DNA from: Cycas panzhihuaensis
Lineage: Eukaryota > Cycadophyta
Direction: 5' to 3'
Length of the DNA stretch: 64,000 nt
Assembly (NCBI GenBank): GCA_023213395.1
Contig: CM041465.1
Location: 101,501,741-101,565,740, forward strand
This document shows, in pieces, positions 10,324 to 21,439 of the stretch. The notes beneath the pieces were generated by a model. That model saw nothing but the letters and a program-made list of their open reading frames with translations, had not been told where the DNA came from and searched no databases. A program made the translations under genes and the position numbers. Positions within the stretch are counted from its first letter, which is position 1; each line of letters opens with the position of its first letter.

Positions 10324-13098
10324 TGTTTCTCAGCTATTGGGAATGGATATGGATATGTCAACTCAGGTAAGCGCAGGTATGCTTCTCCCTTTTCACTTTT
10401 ACTGTTTCTTTAGAAAGGCAAATAGAAGCATTGCCTCATTGCACGATTAACTGCTTCATTTGTGTGATCACCTTGCATCTATTACTTAATCATGTTGTGT
10501 GTCATACCTTTACCCTATGACGACCCGCGGGACCCACCTTTCTGTAAGGTAGGCATCCCCATGGCACTCTACAACCCTCCGCATTACCTCCATGTCACCT
10601 CAGGCCTCGTTCAGTTGGTATGATCTGCTCATACCCTGAACCTGTATCCCTATCACAATATTTCTAAGATTTCTAGCTCTTGTTGCCTCATTTGGCCTAG
10701 TCCATATGCCATCCAGACTATTCCTAGCCACTTAGATAGGAGGGCCAGCCTCTCTTAGGCTTGTCACACCTCTTTTAGGGCTTTCAGAACCTTGATCATT
10801 GCCATTTTGGCATTCTGGTCTTGCACTGCTGTAAACTAAGTGGTACCGCGAAGCTTACCACAGTGCGACTGTTGCACTTTATTTTTTTATCTGCCATGGC
10901 AATTCTCATTTTTCTTCACGGAATTGCCATGTGGACAAGCAACCAACTTAGCCTTATTCGCATCCTAACCACTCGATTAGGGTTAAGATGAGTATAAATC
11001 CCAAAAAGTTCATCATTTCACATCTCTTAACTCTCAAACATCACGCTGTACTACTGTACTTCTGCTCTCTTCCTCTTCCCCTCCATAGGTGTGCCTGTAA
11101 CTCTATGTTTTCTATTGTTCCAGCTCATGATCCAACTACAGCAGCTCTGTTTCATGGTGGGAGACCCTCCTCCAAGCATTTCCAAGCAAGAGCTCATTGG
11201 TTCTTCCTCAACTTCGCCCAGCAAGTGTCCTTTACAGCCCCACTTTGGGAAATACCCTGCAGGACCTGCTCTCTTCCACTGGTTGCAGGGGTAAATCTGC
11301 CCTAAACTCAACCCAGCAAGTACCCTTTACCTTATTTTCATGATTTAGTATGTATTTTTCCTATTAGAACCTATTTGAAAGTGTATTTTTCCTTCTCTTT
11401 TGTTCTTTGGCTGTAGTAAGGATTATTTTTTCCAATGTTTAACTTTGTACCCTTTGATTTACATCCTATTTCTCCGTTGGTTTTCTTCAAGAAAGCTTCG
11501 AGAGAGGGTTCACAAGGATTGGGCGAAGGGAGTAAGGTAGGATCTGTCCCAGTTAGACCTACTCCCCAAGGGCAAACCCCTTCTCATCCTTCCTATCTTG
11601 CGTTTATGCTTTCCTTGAGTTAACTACGAGTGGGTGGGATCTTGGCATGCACTGGATATTAGCATATGAAGCCCTTGCTATGCTGATTCTAGGCCTGCAC
11701 ACCCTTCTTTTGGGCCTTCTTCATGCCCCTAACCTTACTCGGTATCTATTCAGATCTTCAGTGAGACTTGCGTGGCGGTTCGTTGTCTGTAGCGACTCCG
11801 TTACGTAAGCTTCTCTCCTACATCCTGCGTCATTTATCCCTATGCTTATTAGTTGTCCATAAACTGTCACATAACCCTTACCTTGTTGTACTTTGAGGCT
11901 GCATGAAGAACCTTTAGTGGAGGATTTTGCCATCCTGAGGCTACCCTTTCCCTTCTTGCTTGGTATGTGTGGTTTTACTTTAAGGAATGTAGAATCGTTT
12001 AAGTAGTAGTTGCACTAACTTCAAATATAAGTTTTAGCATTCATATCATATATTTACATATATAGTTTCTTGCAGCCCCTTCTTGGAAGGGAAAGACTCT
12101 TGTGGATGCAGGTTTGAAGCAGCATCCATGAAGAAGAAGGATGTATGATTTCGAGCAAACCTTCACCCTTCTTCTCTCTTCTGCTTTGCTTGTTTCTTGG
12201 TATGTTTACTTGCTTTCATTGCTTTTCCATTTCAATTTGTCTTTTATAAGGGGAAGGTAAGAAAGCCCATGTTTTCCATACCAACTTTGGTCACACACCG
12301 ACCATTGGTGAGAGAGCATATGTTGTGCACAATTGAGGCTCTTCATCAACCACTACACTTCCCGGGCATGCATCGTCCCTCTCCATCCACCCCTTTTCTT
12401 TTTTGCTCTTATCTAAAATCTATTGCATTTGTTTAATAGATCGTGTAAAAGCAGAAAGGGTAATAAATTAGTTACTTGCATTTAGTTTGTTTAAGTGTGT
12501 TGTGTGCTTATTCTTCATAGGAAAAGGGCATAGTAGGGACTGCATTCCTCCCTCTTTCTTCTATCTAGCCTAAAAGTACCCATAGATTCACTTCATTTAG
12601 TTTGCTTACTTGAATGCATACAAGACACTTGTTCTTTTTTTCTCTTGCCCTCTTCTTGTTGAATGAAAGAGAGAGTAGCTCTTAGCCCCTTTTCTTTACT
12701 CCTTCCCTTGGTTAGATTTGCTTAGACCAATTAACCTAGGGAAGCCTACCTACGTTTGTCCTAGGCTCTTTACTTATACCCTTTCGTCTTGTGTTCCTTC
12801 GTCATAGGAACCTCTCCATCGAGGGTTCCTCCTCTTCCCTTCCGGCCATCCAAGGGTGGGAGGACCTCCCTCTTTGACACCATCTAGGATACCCCTGCGT
12901 GTGTCTTTCTTCTCAGATTCAAAAGCTACTCTGAGGTAGTTGGGCGCCATTCGCGAGTCCCAAACTCATGCCCCGATGCACGGACACCCTGTGTGATATT
13001 CCCTTTTACTTATAGGTCTCCATTCATACCCCCAGCTTTAGTTGTTGACCACCTCCATTCCTATCAAGCATAGTGACCATCTTGTAGATGCAGCTCCA
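10324..13098 (+). repeat. E1 5' LTR (2775 bp)
   Basis: Starts TGTTTCTCAGCTATTGGGAA and ends GCAGCTCCA. It aligns along its whole length with 41586-44381. The ends were set from where the pair stops matching. Reverse-complement relatives form the E2 LTRs (16505 back to 13894, and 30799 back to 28222), which share the TGTTTCCCAGCTA start and a CTCAGGTAAGC-like segment but are clearly a different subfamily. Confidence 0.93.
10831..10998 (+). promoter_or_regulatory. E1 5' LTR promoter: GGTACC palindrome and TATA box
   Basis: An imperfect palindrome centred on GGTACC (10842-10847) with TAAACT and AGCTTA arms is followed 146 bp later by TATAAA at 10993-10998. The same arrangement occurs in the other three LTRs of this family in the window. 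The spacing and conservation suggest an upstream element of the LTR promoter; binding has not been shown. Confidence 0.6.
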
Positions 13099-13099
13099 T

Positions 13100-13117
13100 T
13101 AGTGACCATACTGGGGA
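13100..13117 (+). other. E1 primer binding site (mutated)
   Basis: TAGTGACCATACTGGGGA begins 2 bp after the LTR. The E2 equivalent is TGGCGACCATACTAGGGA. A site starting TGGCGAC matches the style of Tat/Ogre elements rather than the Met-type TGGTATCAGAGC of the other elements here. The tRNA was not identified. Confidence 0.6.
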
Positions 13118-13299
13118 TGTGCCAGTAAGGGAGCTAGTTTCTATCCCTTCTTGTTGGTGCTACTACCCCTTAGTAGCTTTCTCGTTCTCCTCTTCTCTAT
13201 TGGGTAGCCCCTAATGCATACTATACATTCTTTTTCTCTTCTAACGCATTGGCAAATTTTGTATGTGATGCTTCTCACATCGCCTACAAGGTTTGCTCT

Positions 13300-13893
13300 C
13301 GTTATTAGAAGACCCCACATACCACCTCCTTCCATCATCGGATTTTGATTTGACAATGGAAGGATATCCTTTGAATTGGACATACCATGCTTTTACTTTT
13401 GAAGCTCATGAGTTCCCTACATCTTTTCTGGGGTCCACCTAAGAGGGTGATGATCCTATCTACTATCCAGGTGATCAATAACACCCACTTGATATCCATC
13501 CCTCTGCTCATAGAGCAGAGGGCCCATCTTCTCTTGAGATTCATCACCCAGGTGGTGATTTTTACGAGGAGCACCCTGAGGGGTCCACTTCATTTGAGGT
13601 CCCATCTACCTCTTATGATCAGGTGGATATCCTTCCTATCGACATGGTTGAAGCTCTTAACGAGTGCTTTTGTGTCGCTTGCCTTCAATCACATCCTAGG
13701 TGGTTTGAAGATGCCTTGCGTAGTGGGGCACCTTCCTCATCTGCACCTGCCCTGCCGTCTTCATCTATATCTACACCTCCTACAACAAGTAACCTATTTG
13801 TGCCTATGCATCCACACCGTTTGATCTTTACATCTACCATAGGGACATCCATTATGCCTTCTACTTCTCATCCCGGTCCCAACTCTTTGGGAT
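13300..13893 (+). pseudogene. E1 gag, N-terminal part (cut by E2)
   Basis: The reading frame from about 13300 (ATG at 13356, MEGYPLNWTYHAF) matches the start of E2 gag (MEGYHSDWAYHTL) and continues through EGDDPIYYPGDQ, EEHPEGSTSFEVPSTSYD and PRWFEDALRSGAPSSSAP. Stops occur at the positions of Gln/Trp codons. At ~13890 it is interrupted by E2; the matching sequence resumes at 30800 (FSQLGVSIPF). GGGAT (13889-13893) and GGGAC (30800-30804) are the likely target duplication. Confidence 0.85.
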
Positions 13894-14681
13894 CAAGCAG
13901 CCCTTGGGTGGTATCCCTACGTTTAGCAAGAAATGGGTTACGCAAGACTAGGTTGGGCTAAACAGCAAGGACTCACCTTGCAGGGCATCCGTGCGCTAGA
14001 GCATGGATTCGAGACCTACAGAGGTGCCTGGTTCCTTCTAGGTAGTCACAAAATGCGAGGCCTTCCTACCCCTCGGATGGTCAAGAAGAGGAGGAAAGGG
14101 CCTAGTAGATTGCGTCTTCTCAAGGAGGTGAGAAGGCAACATGTGTGGGAGATGTGTGTATAACGTAGTGTTTATTATGTAGGCTGGTCAAGAGAGTAAG
14201 GTGCGAATAGCTCTAGCTTAAAAGGAACTATTTAAGTATAATAGATTAACCGCTAAATAAAAGATACGTAAAGTGCAAGTATGCATTCTTTTCTTCTTTT
14301 CAGTTTCCTATGTGTTTCTTAACATGCATGCATATGTATAAGGAACAATGCTCTAAGGAAAAGATGCAAAGAGAAGAGGAATACCTGGACCAGAGTCTGA
14401 ACAGAGTGCTACACATCTCGTTGCCTCTCGCACCTTCCCGCTCCACTTGTTGCATACATGAAACCAATCAGCGATGGTTGCCGTGAGCAGCCGAAGATGG
14501 GCTAGCTTACCTCCCCAATGTATGAAAAAAGCGAGAAGCAAATGACGGAAAATGACGGAGAAACAACAAATATAAAACTAACCTGTAAATGGGCACGTTT
14601 CATGCACAACTCCACAAACGCGAGATCCTATCAATCAAACAAATAGGTTTCTCCCTCTCGGAAGAGGGGCCACAAGATAGA

Positions 14682-14735
<54 letters not shown>

Positions 14736-16505
14736 AAACTTAGAAGAAATAGAATCAAACTAAGTTAAGCATGTGCGTATTATTTAATGAAACAACTCCA
14801 ACAAGATTTCCGCAAACACGCTTCAACCTACACCCAAAACAAGAGAGTAGCATCGGAATGGCTAACTCACCCATGGATAGTCTCCACTTGACCTCGAGAA
14901 AGAAAAAGGAACTAGCAGCAATAGCATAGGGCAGCAAACAATAGGAAGGAAAAAAGTAACGGAAAGGTATGCAAGCACACCCAAAGGACGAGGTGCTACG
15001 GGCAGCAAATCTTCCAAGTGGATGGGTTGCAAGTTGTAAGCCAACGAAAAGTGGTTTTGGGGCTTATGAGGTGCCCAAAACCAGCAAATAGAGGGCTGGA
15101 ACTAGCGTGGCAAGGGGCTACCAACGCTGGTTCAGACTTGAGGAATAGGTTCCCAAGTCTCTAGCCAATCCCTAAGGGAGGCAATAAGTGCAGGGGGAAA
15201 GGAAATAAGGGTTTGGACCCTTGGAGAGAAGGTCTGCAAGGGGGAATGGCCCCGCCTTTCTCCCTCAAATTTCCTTTATGTCATCCCCTCTGCACAGCCA
15301 CCTTAAGGCAAGCTTGCAAGACTTTAAGGAGAAGTACTACACTCTCAAATCTAAGGATCTAATGCTAAACTAGATAGAGAACCAAGAAAGTAAATGGAAC
15401 AAACATTTATTCATAAAAACAGTAAGAAAATAGCATGAATCACAAGGCAAATAAGTAGAGTACCTTGTAGTGAAGAGAAGGAGCATGTATCTGCTGGAAA
15501 ATAGTAGAAAAAATAGCACTTAGCAAGATTTGATGGCAGGTTTGGAGGAGGAGACCAATGTGACAGAAATCCTAGTGATTTGGGGCCCTTTGGAGCTTGT
15601 TCCTTGGGAGACCTTGAGAAGTATCCTTCTTACAACTTTGTAGACCCCCAAAAAGATGTTTGAGCATGCTGGTCCTGAGCATGAGAGATAGCAATGGTCT
15701 CTGGTGAAGAGCAGCAGTTGAAAGTCTTTGTTCTGCAGTAGTTTCTCTGAAGGATTCATAGAGATGCATGTAAAAATGAGCTAAGAAGATGGGAAAATGA
15801 ACAGGTCTTTTGGTTTTATCCCCTACTCACTGTAAGTGAACGTTGGGGATCTCAGGGCAGTTCAAATGTGCGGGCGCCACGTGGTAGTTCCACGAAAAAA
15901 GCGGGAACTGTCACGTGAGTTTAAAAAACTTTTTTAAACAGTCATACCACGGTAAACTTCATGGTACCGTGGCAAAGATCACAACACCACTAAGTTTACA
16001 GCGGTACGGGCCTGGAAATAAAAATAAAGCCAAAACAAGGGTTTGGAGCTAAACAAAGTGCAAATCAAGGCTGGAACTGTTGGGAGTTAATACCCAGGTG
16101 ATGGACAAGCCATCAAAAAAGGGAACTAGCTCTCAACCAAGGATTCAATCGAACTTGGAAGAGATGAAAATATGAACAGGGCATCGTCAAAAGGCGAACA
16201 CGACTGGCTAAGGCATCCCGAGGGGCTGTGGAGACAAAGTGGGTGGCTATGCGCCATATGGGGTGTAGTATTCACTGAGGAATGCCCCCACTGTGGGTCG
16301 TCATAGGCTGAAAGGCATGCGGTAAGCACATGCAGAGTGATCAAGCAAGAAGATAATGCAAACATACAAATGGCAGGCACGCGTACATCAGGTAATCCAT
16401 GCTAAGCAATCTCAGTCAAACAGGAGTGAAGAGAGTAGCAAAAACATATACCTGAGCTTACCTGAGTCGATGCATCTCGAGTCCATTCCTAGTAGTTGGG
16501 AAACA
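13894..16505 (-). repeat. E2 3' LTR (2612 bp)
   Basis: Aligns with 28222-30799 throughout, for example TATCCCTACGTTTAGCAAG, GGTAGTCACAA and TCTCAAATCTAAGGATCTA. The inner end (minus-strand start) is TGTTTCCCAACTACTAGG, ending at 16505 on the plus strand. Its U3 holds the palindromic module at 15951-16007, with GGTACC at 15963-15968 and a TATA-like GATAAAA at 15814-15820 (143 bp away). Confidence 0.92.
14684..14733 (+). repeat. (TA)n microsatellite inside E2 3' LTR
   Basis: About 50 bp of uninterrupted TA repeats. The equivalent position in the other E2 LTR (29016-29030) has only about 15 bp, so the array expanded after insertion or contracted in the partner. Confidence 0.95.
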
Positions 16506-16517
16506 CTACCCCCTTAG
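16506..16517 (-). other. E2 polypurine tract
   Basis: On the minus strand CTAAGGGGGTAG directly precedes the LTR start TGTTTCCC. The same tract (CCAAGGGGGTAG) precedes the E1 3' LTR at 41574-41585. Confidence 0.8.
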
Positions 16518-16889
16518 CAGCAAAGCCTCACTGCTCGGAAGCGTGGTGTGATGGCAAATGCTGACAACTAAAAACCGTCAATAGCACATGCATATATATA
16601 TATATATATAAACAAGCATGAACAACATATGGACCAAGGGTGTCGGTGAGTGTCATGGCAGAACACGTGGATAAGGGAGACAGAGACGAGGACAACATAA
16701 GGGCTGCCTACGCGTCATCTAAACATCGACCAATGAGTGAAGGAAGCCAATGAAGGGGATGCCCCCGTTGCCAAAGTGCAACGAGTGATACGAAGCCACC
16801 CAATAAACTAGACAAGCACATCATACTAAAGGTGACCAGAGACTCAGGCATGGGCTGGCCAGGCAAGCCTCAAAGGCGGTCGCTAAGAA

Positions 16890-17275
16890 GAGGGAGGCGG
16901 CTGAGGATGAGGCGGCAAGGCATGCCTCGGCGATTGAGGTCCTAAGGGATATGTTAAATATCAATCGACGAAGCGAGGCCAAGAGAGACAGCGGTGAGCA
17001 AGGGTTCTCAAGTGAGGGCATCGCACCTAATAAACCTGGGTGAGATGGGACACCACAACCTGAGAATCGCAAAGCAACACGATGGGTCCATGATGGAAAC
17101 ATAGAGCATCAATAAGGGCTTCAATAACGGCTGTGTACTCGGCTTCGTTATTGGTTGCCTCAAGAAGGAAGATACCAAAACATAGGAAATCATGTTCGGA
17201 TGGGCTGCAAAGGATCCAAGCAATGCCAGAAGGTCCAGGGTTACTGCGGCTTCCGCCGTCGGTAAATATGTAGAG
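16890..17275 (-). pseudogene. E2 second RNase H (plant/archaeal type)
   Basis: RNase H would remove RNA from the RNA-DNA hybrid during reverse transcription. On the minus strand: YIFTDGGSRSNPGPSGIAW, TNNEAEYTAVIEALIDAL and LLCDSQVVVSHLTQVY. These carry the catalytic Asp (TDGG), Glu (NEAEY) and Asp (CDSQ) of type I RNase H. A stop follows HLTQVY, and the C-terminal HxPRxxNxxAD block is frameshifted or lost. It stands apart from pol, about 4 kb downstream of integrase and just before the 3' LTR. The E1 counterpart at 40728-41160 is better preserved. This is separate from the RNase H in pol at 22730-23150. Confidence 0.85.
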
Positions 17276-17810
17276 GGAAATAAGCGAACACTAAATCCTG
17301 GTAGTAAATAAACAATGACGAAATGAAAGAGATGCTCAAAAAATAAGAAAAATGTGGCAGTGAAGGGTAGGAGGACCTAGCAATGAGGCTACCCAAGGAT
17401 GAAAGTAAGCGGTACGAGCACCATCTGAGAGCAGGCAGAGAAAAGACGCCCTGGAGCACCAAAGGTTGCTTTGGGAAGCAAAACATGCCCCTGGATGAGG
17501 GAGCATTCTCTTTGGGGACCCCAGGAGCAGAAAAGGGCTGCAGAAACGAGTCCAAGACGGTGAAACAAGCCAAACGAGTATAAACTCGGGCATGCACAGG
17601 AGCAGCATGTAAAACAAGGCAGAAGGGCCCTGGGACAAAAAAGTGCAATAATGGGGCACCATAAATGCCCTTGCAAGAGAGGGCAAAAAGGGCATCAAAA
17701 GAGCACAATGGGTGACAGGGCCAGAAGGCAAAGGCGATCGGATAAATAGGACAGTCCCAACGGTTGTCACAAAGTCAAACATGGAGGAAGTGCCTATCGG
17801 GGCCCCTGTC

Positions 17811-17819
17811 TATATAAGG
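17811..17819 (+). promoter_or_regulatory. TATA box of the E2 antisense gene
   Basis: TATATAAGG, preceded by GCCCCTGTC. The identical TATATAAGG occurs at the matching place in E1 (40180-40188, minus strand), and the next ~150 bp (GCAGCAGAGTGCCACC, GACCGTTGGATCG) are also conserved. This suggests an own promoter for the gene antisense to gag-pol. Exon 2 starts 655 bp downstream. Confidence 0.65.
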
Positions 17820-18247
17820 AAATTCGTACGGAAAATGGATTCATTTTCACTAACTCTTATGAGAAACCAGAGCCATTCCCTTATGCAGCAGAGTGCCACC
17901 CAACTTCAGAGGCATGCAGGAGGAGATCGGACCGTTGGATCGGAGTGCAGGGAGAGCCAGTGGGATCAGTGAGACGTGATGATGACAGCGAGACTAGATC
18001 CAGTGAGTGGATCTTACAAAATCCTACCTGTTTCAAAGTTCTAAATTAGTTACTTTTTGTTAATTTTTGTGCCCCTTATGGGTAATTGGAGGCCTTTCGG
18101 AGTCCGAATTGGACCCAAAAAGAGGCAGGACCTGGGCATTAGGGAGCCCTGGTCCCGGTGGGCCCCACGGGGTCCACCAAAAGAAACTTTTTTGAGTTTT
18201 TTTGGGCAGAAACCTCCCACTTTTAGGGGGGTACCATTCGTACCACG

Positions 18248-18333
18248 GCAAAGATCGCGGTGCTGCGATCTTTGCTGCAGGGCCTCGATCGTCCCAGGAC
18301 CTGAGCTAAACTTAGCGGTACCGCTAAGTTTAG
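18248..18333 (+). promoter_or_regulatory. Palindromic module in the E2 antisense-gene leader
   Basis: Two inverted repeats. First, GCAAAGATCGC (18248-18258) and its complement GCGATCTTTGC (18265-18275) with a 6-bp loop. Second, a perfect 28-bp palindrome at 18306-18333 centred on GGTACC (18317-18322), with arms CTAAACTTAGC. The same words (TAAACTT..GGTACC, GCAAAGATC) make up the module upstream of the TATA box in the E2 LTRs. It lies between the antisense-gene TATA box and its conserved coding block. Confidence 0.8.
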
Positions 18334-18474
18334 CATGGTACAAAGGCAGAATATCAGAAAAAAGAAGATGAGGGGCCATAAAGCCCCAAATCTCAGGCAG
18401 AGAGAGCTGAGAGGCAGTTAGGAGTATAGATGACTGATGTGAAACTGACTTTGACTGGTTTTTTATATTGGCAG

Positions 18475-20405
18475 GCAGTTATCGCAGTGGATAACCGTGA
18501 AAATATCGACATGGCGATGTTGAGTTACATCGAGATGATGTCATGGGGGGACAAGGAGATCCTGCGAAGGTGTGGCCTATACAAGGCCTTGAAGACACCT
18601 CAATTTGCATCTGATTAGAGACTCTTGGTCGATATGGTATCACATTGGGATAGGAGGAGGCACGTTTTCCACTTGCCTCAGGTAGGAGATGTGATGGTGA
18701 CGTTGAAGGACATCCGGTAGATTTTGGGGCTACCGGCGACTGGAAGGCCAGTGACACTAGGAGCACTGCCTAGCAATGAGGCACCACATCGAGAGGCAGC
18801 CACGTTCTTCACAGGGACTAACAGGTGGGAGCAGAGAGGAGTTCCCCTCTAGACTATGGTGATGTCTAGGATTCCTCATGTGAGGAAGCTCATTACACAG
18901 TGTATTCTGTTCCGGGTTTCCTAGAAACAAAATTATAGAGAGATCCCTGGGGGATGGATGGATGTGATGTGCCACTGTGAAGCCAGCAAGAGGATGGACT
19001 AGGCCACGATGATAGAGGTGAACCTCGTCACACAGCTCGACGCCATCAGGGTAACAGGAAAGGAAGGACTATCATATAGCACGCTACTGCAGTGCTGGTT
19101 CTTTGATCACTTCGTGGCAGTGGCACCAGCGGGGGGACCACACCCCATAGTAGAGTGGGCCCTGATGGCCCACAGATGGCAGACTCGACTTAGGGGGACG
19201 GAGGACCAGGCCCACGTCTGATAATCAGTGGAGGCGACATCACTAGACCTCCTCACCATGATGGATTATGTGGCAGATCCATACAGGATGGCGAAGTGGG
19301 ATAGCAATGATGAGGCAGGCGGAGCAGGAGTGCTCCCAGACGACGATGATGATGGAGGAGATAGGGCCTGCCCATCACGACCTGCGGGAGAGGCAGGTCC
19401 ATCATGGATGGCAGGAGGAGTAGCGGGACCATCCAAGACTGCCGGAGGAGAGGCAGGCCCATCAGGGGCAGCTGAGGAGAGCAGAGGGCCAATGACTAGG
19501 TTCCGCAGGCTACGGATCGTGAGGAGATCCAGAGAGACGAGAGTCGAGCTTGTCCCTACAAGGAGAGAGGCCCAAGCAGAGGAGATACCTGAGGATGAGG
19601 TACCAGCAGCTGGAAGAGAGCCAGGAGGAGAGGATGTCGCATGAGTAGAGGAGCCAGCGGCCATGGCAGGTGAGGCCTAACCATTCCCTAGTTATTTGAC
19701 AGCCAGATAGATATTTGATTTGATTTTATTATGGTATGTAGTGGGATATTCACTGGCATATGGCATGTTGCATTGGCAAGTACTACGGAGGTCAAGAGAC
19801 TAGTAGAGATCATGGTGAGGGAGATGTTCCCTCAGGTATATGCAAAGGGGCAACCTCCCATCCAGGCAGAGGACGCGCCTAGATCGGTGGGTGCATACAT
19901 GGAGGCATTTGCCCCATTAGCGAGGGTGAGAGACATCTGGGCTGCAAAGTCCCACGAGCACATAGCTTTCAGGGGACAGATACAGCGAGATCTAGATGAG
20001 GTGAGGAGCGAGTGAGACACGCTACGCGGATGGGTCTAAGCTCTAAAGGCTTAGGGAGGAGCAGGTGGAGATGTAGGGAGCATGGTCCAGATAGCAGTAC
20101 TAGAGGAGCACCTCAGAGGGACTGAGGAGAGATTATGGAGCATGGAGGAGAGACTCCGGGGAGTAGAGAGGGAGAGGGATCATATCCAGGCCAGATATGA
20201 TCAACTTATAGACTAGGTGGTGTCGAGGTCGAGCAGGAGCAGGACGTATACCCATACAGCAGCGACGACCCCGAGACGGTCACGCGATGAGAGGAGTGAG
20301 GCAGGGAGCTTACGGAGGCCCAAGAGGAGCCTCAGAGGGATGTGGTCCCCAGGAGAGGGATCACACAGGCCAGGAGATGGTACCCCAGGAGCGGGGCAGC
20401 AGTAG
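18475..20405 (+). pseudogene. E2 antisense gene: plant-mobile-domain-like protein
   Basis: This gene runs opposite to E2 gag-pol. The conserved block starts right after a pyrimidine-rich acceptor (TTTTTTATATTGGCAG). It encodes DNRENIDMAMLSYIEMM, then LLVDMVSHWDRRRHVFHLP, VTLKDIR and ILGLPATGRPVTLGALP, which resemble the plant mobile domain (PF10536-type; HTFHLPxGExTxTLxDVxxLLGLPVDGxPV). A GlyAlaPro/acid-rich linker follows (19320-19640). A GTGAG donor at 19670 and an AG acceptor at 19779-19780 bound a 111-bp intron. The last part (19781-20405) has a coiled, charged region (EERLRGVERERDHIQARYD). About ten stops break it. E1 holds a homologue at 37577-39511 with a 114-bp intron in the same place. 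The function is unknown; a transposase-related or host-gene origin is possible. Confidence 0.75.
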
Positions 20406-20839
20406 TGTAGGACATATACATTTAATTCTGATAGGGAAAAGCACGGGCCTCCAGGGGGTCATATATAGACTCATATGATTGTACCTCCCTTACAAGGATA
20501 TCGACTTCCCATATGTATGATATAACATATGATTTTTAATGTATATATATATATATACGGGGTAATTGGTACCCCACTTTGTCATGAGATGCTGTGTATA
20601 TCATGTGTAGTAGATAGCATGTATGTTTATGTTTTGTATGTTGTAACTGTTTTGTTGTATGATACACATATTTCCTTCCGTGTATGGCTATATGTCTAAC
20701 AGGAGCACACACATCCACCATGAGTACAGGTGATAGAGAGGTGTGAGGTTAGAAACAGAGCAACATGCACATCCACGGAGGAGCATAGCGGAATATGCGA
20801 AGGAAACAACAGGCGAGAGAAAGGAGTAACGGTACTCCA

Positions 20840-21380
20840 AAACGTCATCCTAATTGGGGGATACCCAAATAGGAAGACAAAAGTTCTCGAGAGGGTAGGG
20901 GAACACAGGTTCCGCGGGAGGAACTAGAAAGAACAAGGGAGAAGCCAACTTAAATTGTCATTCTACCCGTGGTTGGGAGAAATAGGAACAATTTAAGATG
21001 GTAGTTTAGGTTCATTTTGGAGCATCATCCTAACTGGGGGATGCCCAAATAGGAGGACAAGGTCCCAAGGGAAATGGGAACACGAGTTTCGCAGGAGGAA
21101 CCAAAAGGAGATAAAGAAGACACCTTAAATTGCCATTCTACCTGTGGTTGGGAGAAATGGGAACAATTTAAGATGGTAGTTTAGGCTCAATTCGGAGTGT
21201 CGTCCTAACTAGGGGATGCCCAAATAGGAGGATGAGGTCCCAAGGGAAATGGGAACATGGGTTCCGCGGGAGGAACCAGAAGGAAGAGGGAGAGGCCACC
21301 TTAAATTGCCATTCTACCCATGGTTGGGAGAAATGGGAACAATTTAAGATGGTAGTTTAGGCTCATTTCAGAGCATGGCG
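20840..21380 (-). repeat. E2 3' untranslated tandem repeat, three units of ~178 bp
   Basis: Units recur at 20846, 21026 and 21201 (periods 180 and 175). Each contains CATCCTAA..GGGGGAT, CCCAAATAGGA, a GGTTCCGCGGGAGGAAC-like segment, and TTAAATTGCCATTCTACC..GGTTGGGAGAAA with its near-inverse AACAATTTAAGATGGTAG. It lies between the integrase end and the antisense gene. E1 has about one unit at the same place (36880-37090). Confidence 0.9.
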
Positions 21381-21439
21381 AAGGGATCGTCGAAAGATCA
21401 TGCATAAAACTTTTTAAGGAATTTCCCATTGACTGCCTT

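Noticed and set aside
10988-11305. Open frame of ~105 codons in both E1 LTRs (also 42250-42576)
   Set aside because: Its ATG overlaps the LTR TATA box, so it could not be translated from that start; conservation is explained by the two LTRs being copies. No domain is recognisable.
17241-17782. Several long overlapping minus-strand frames between the second RNase H and the antisense TATA box in E2
   Set aside because: Mutually overlapping, Leu/Ser/Pro-rich, and not conserved as proteins in the E1 counterpart (40190-40728).
18050-18379. Overlapping frames on both strands in the E2 antisense-gene leader
   Set aside because: They arise from the palindromic leader; no protein conservation with E1 39650-39980.
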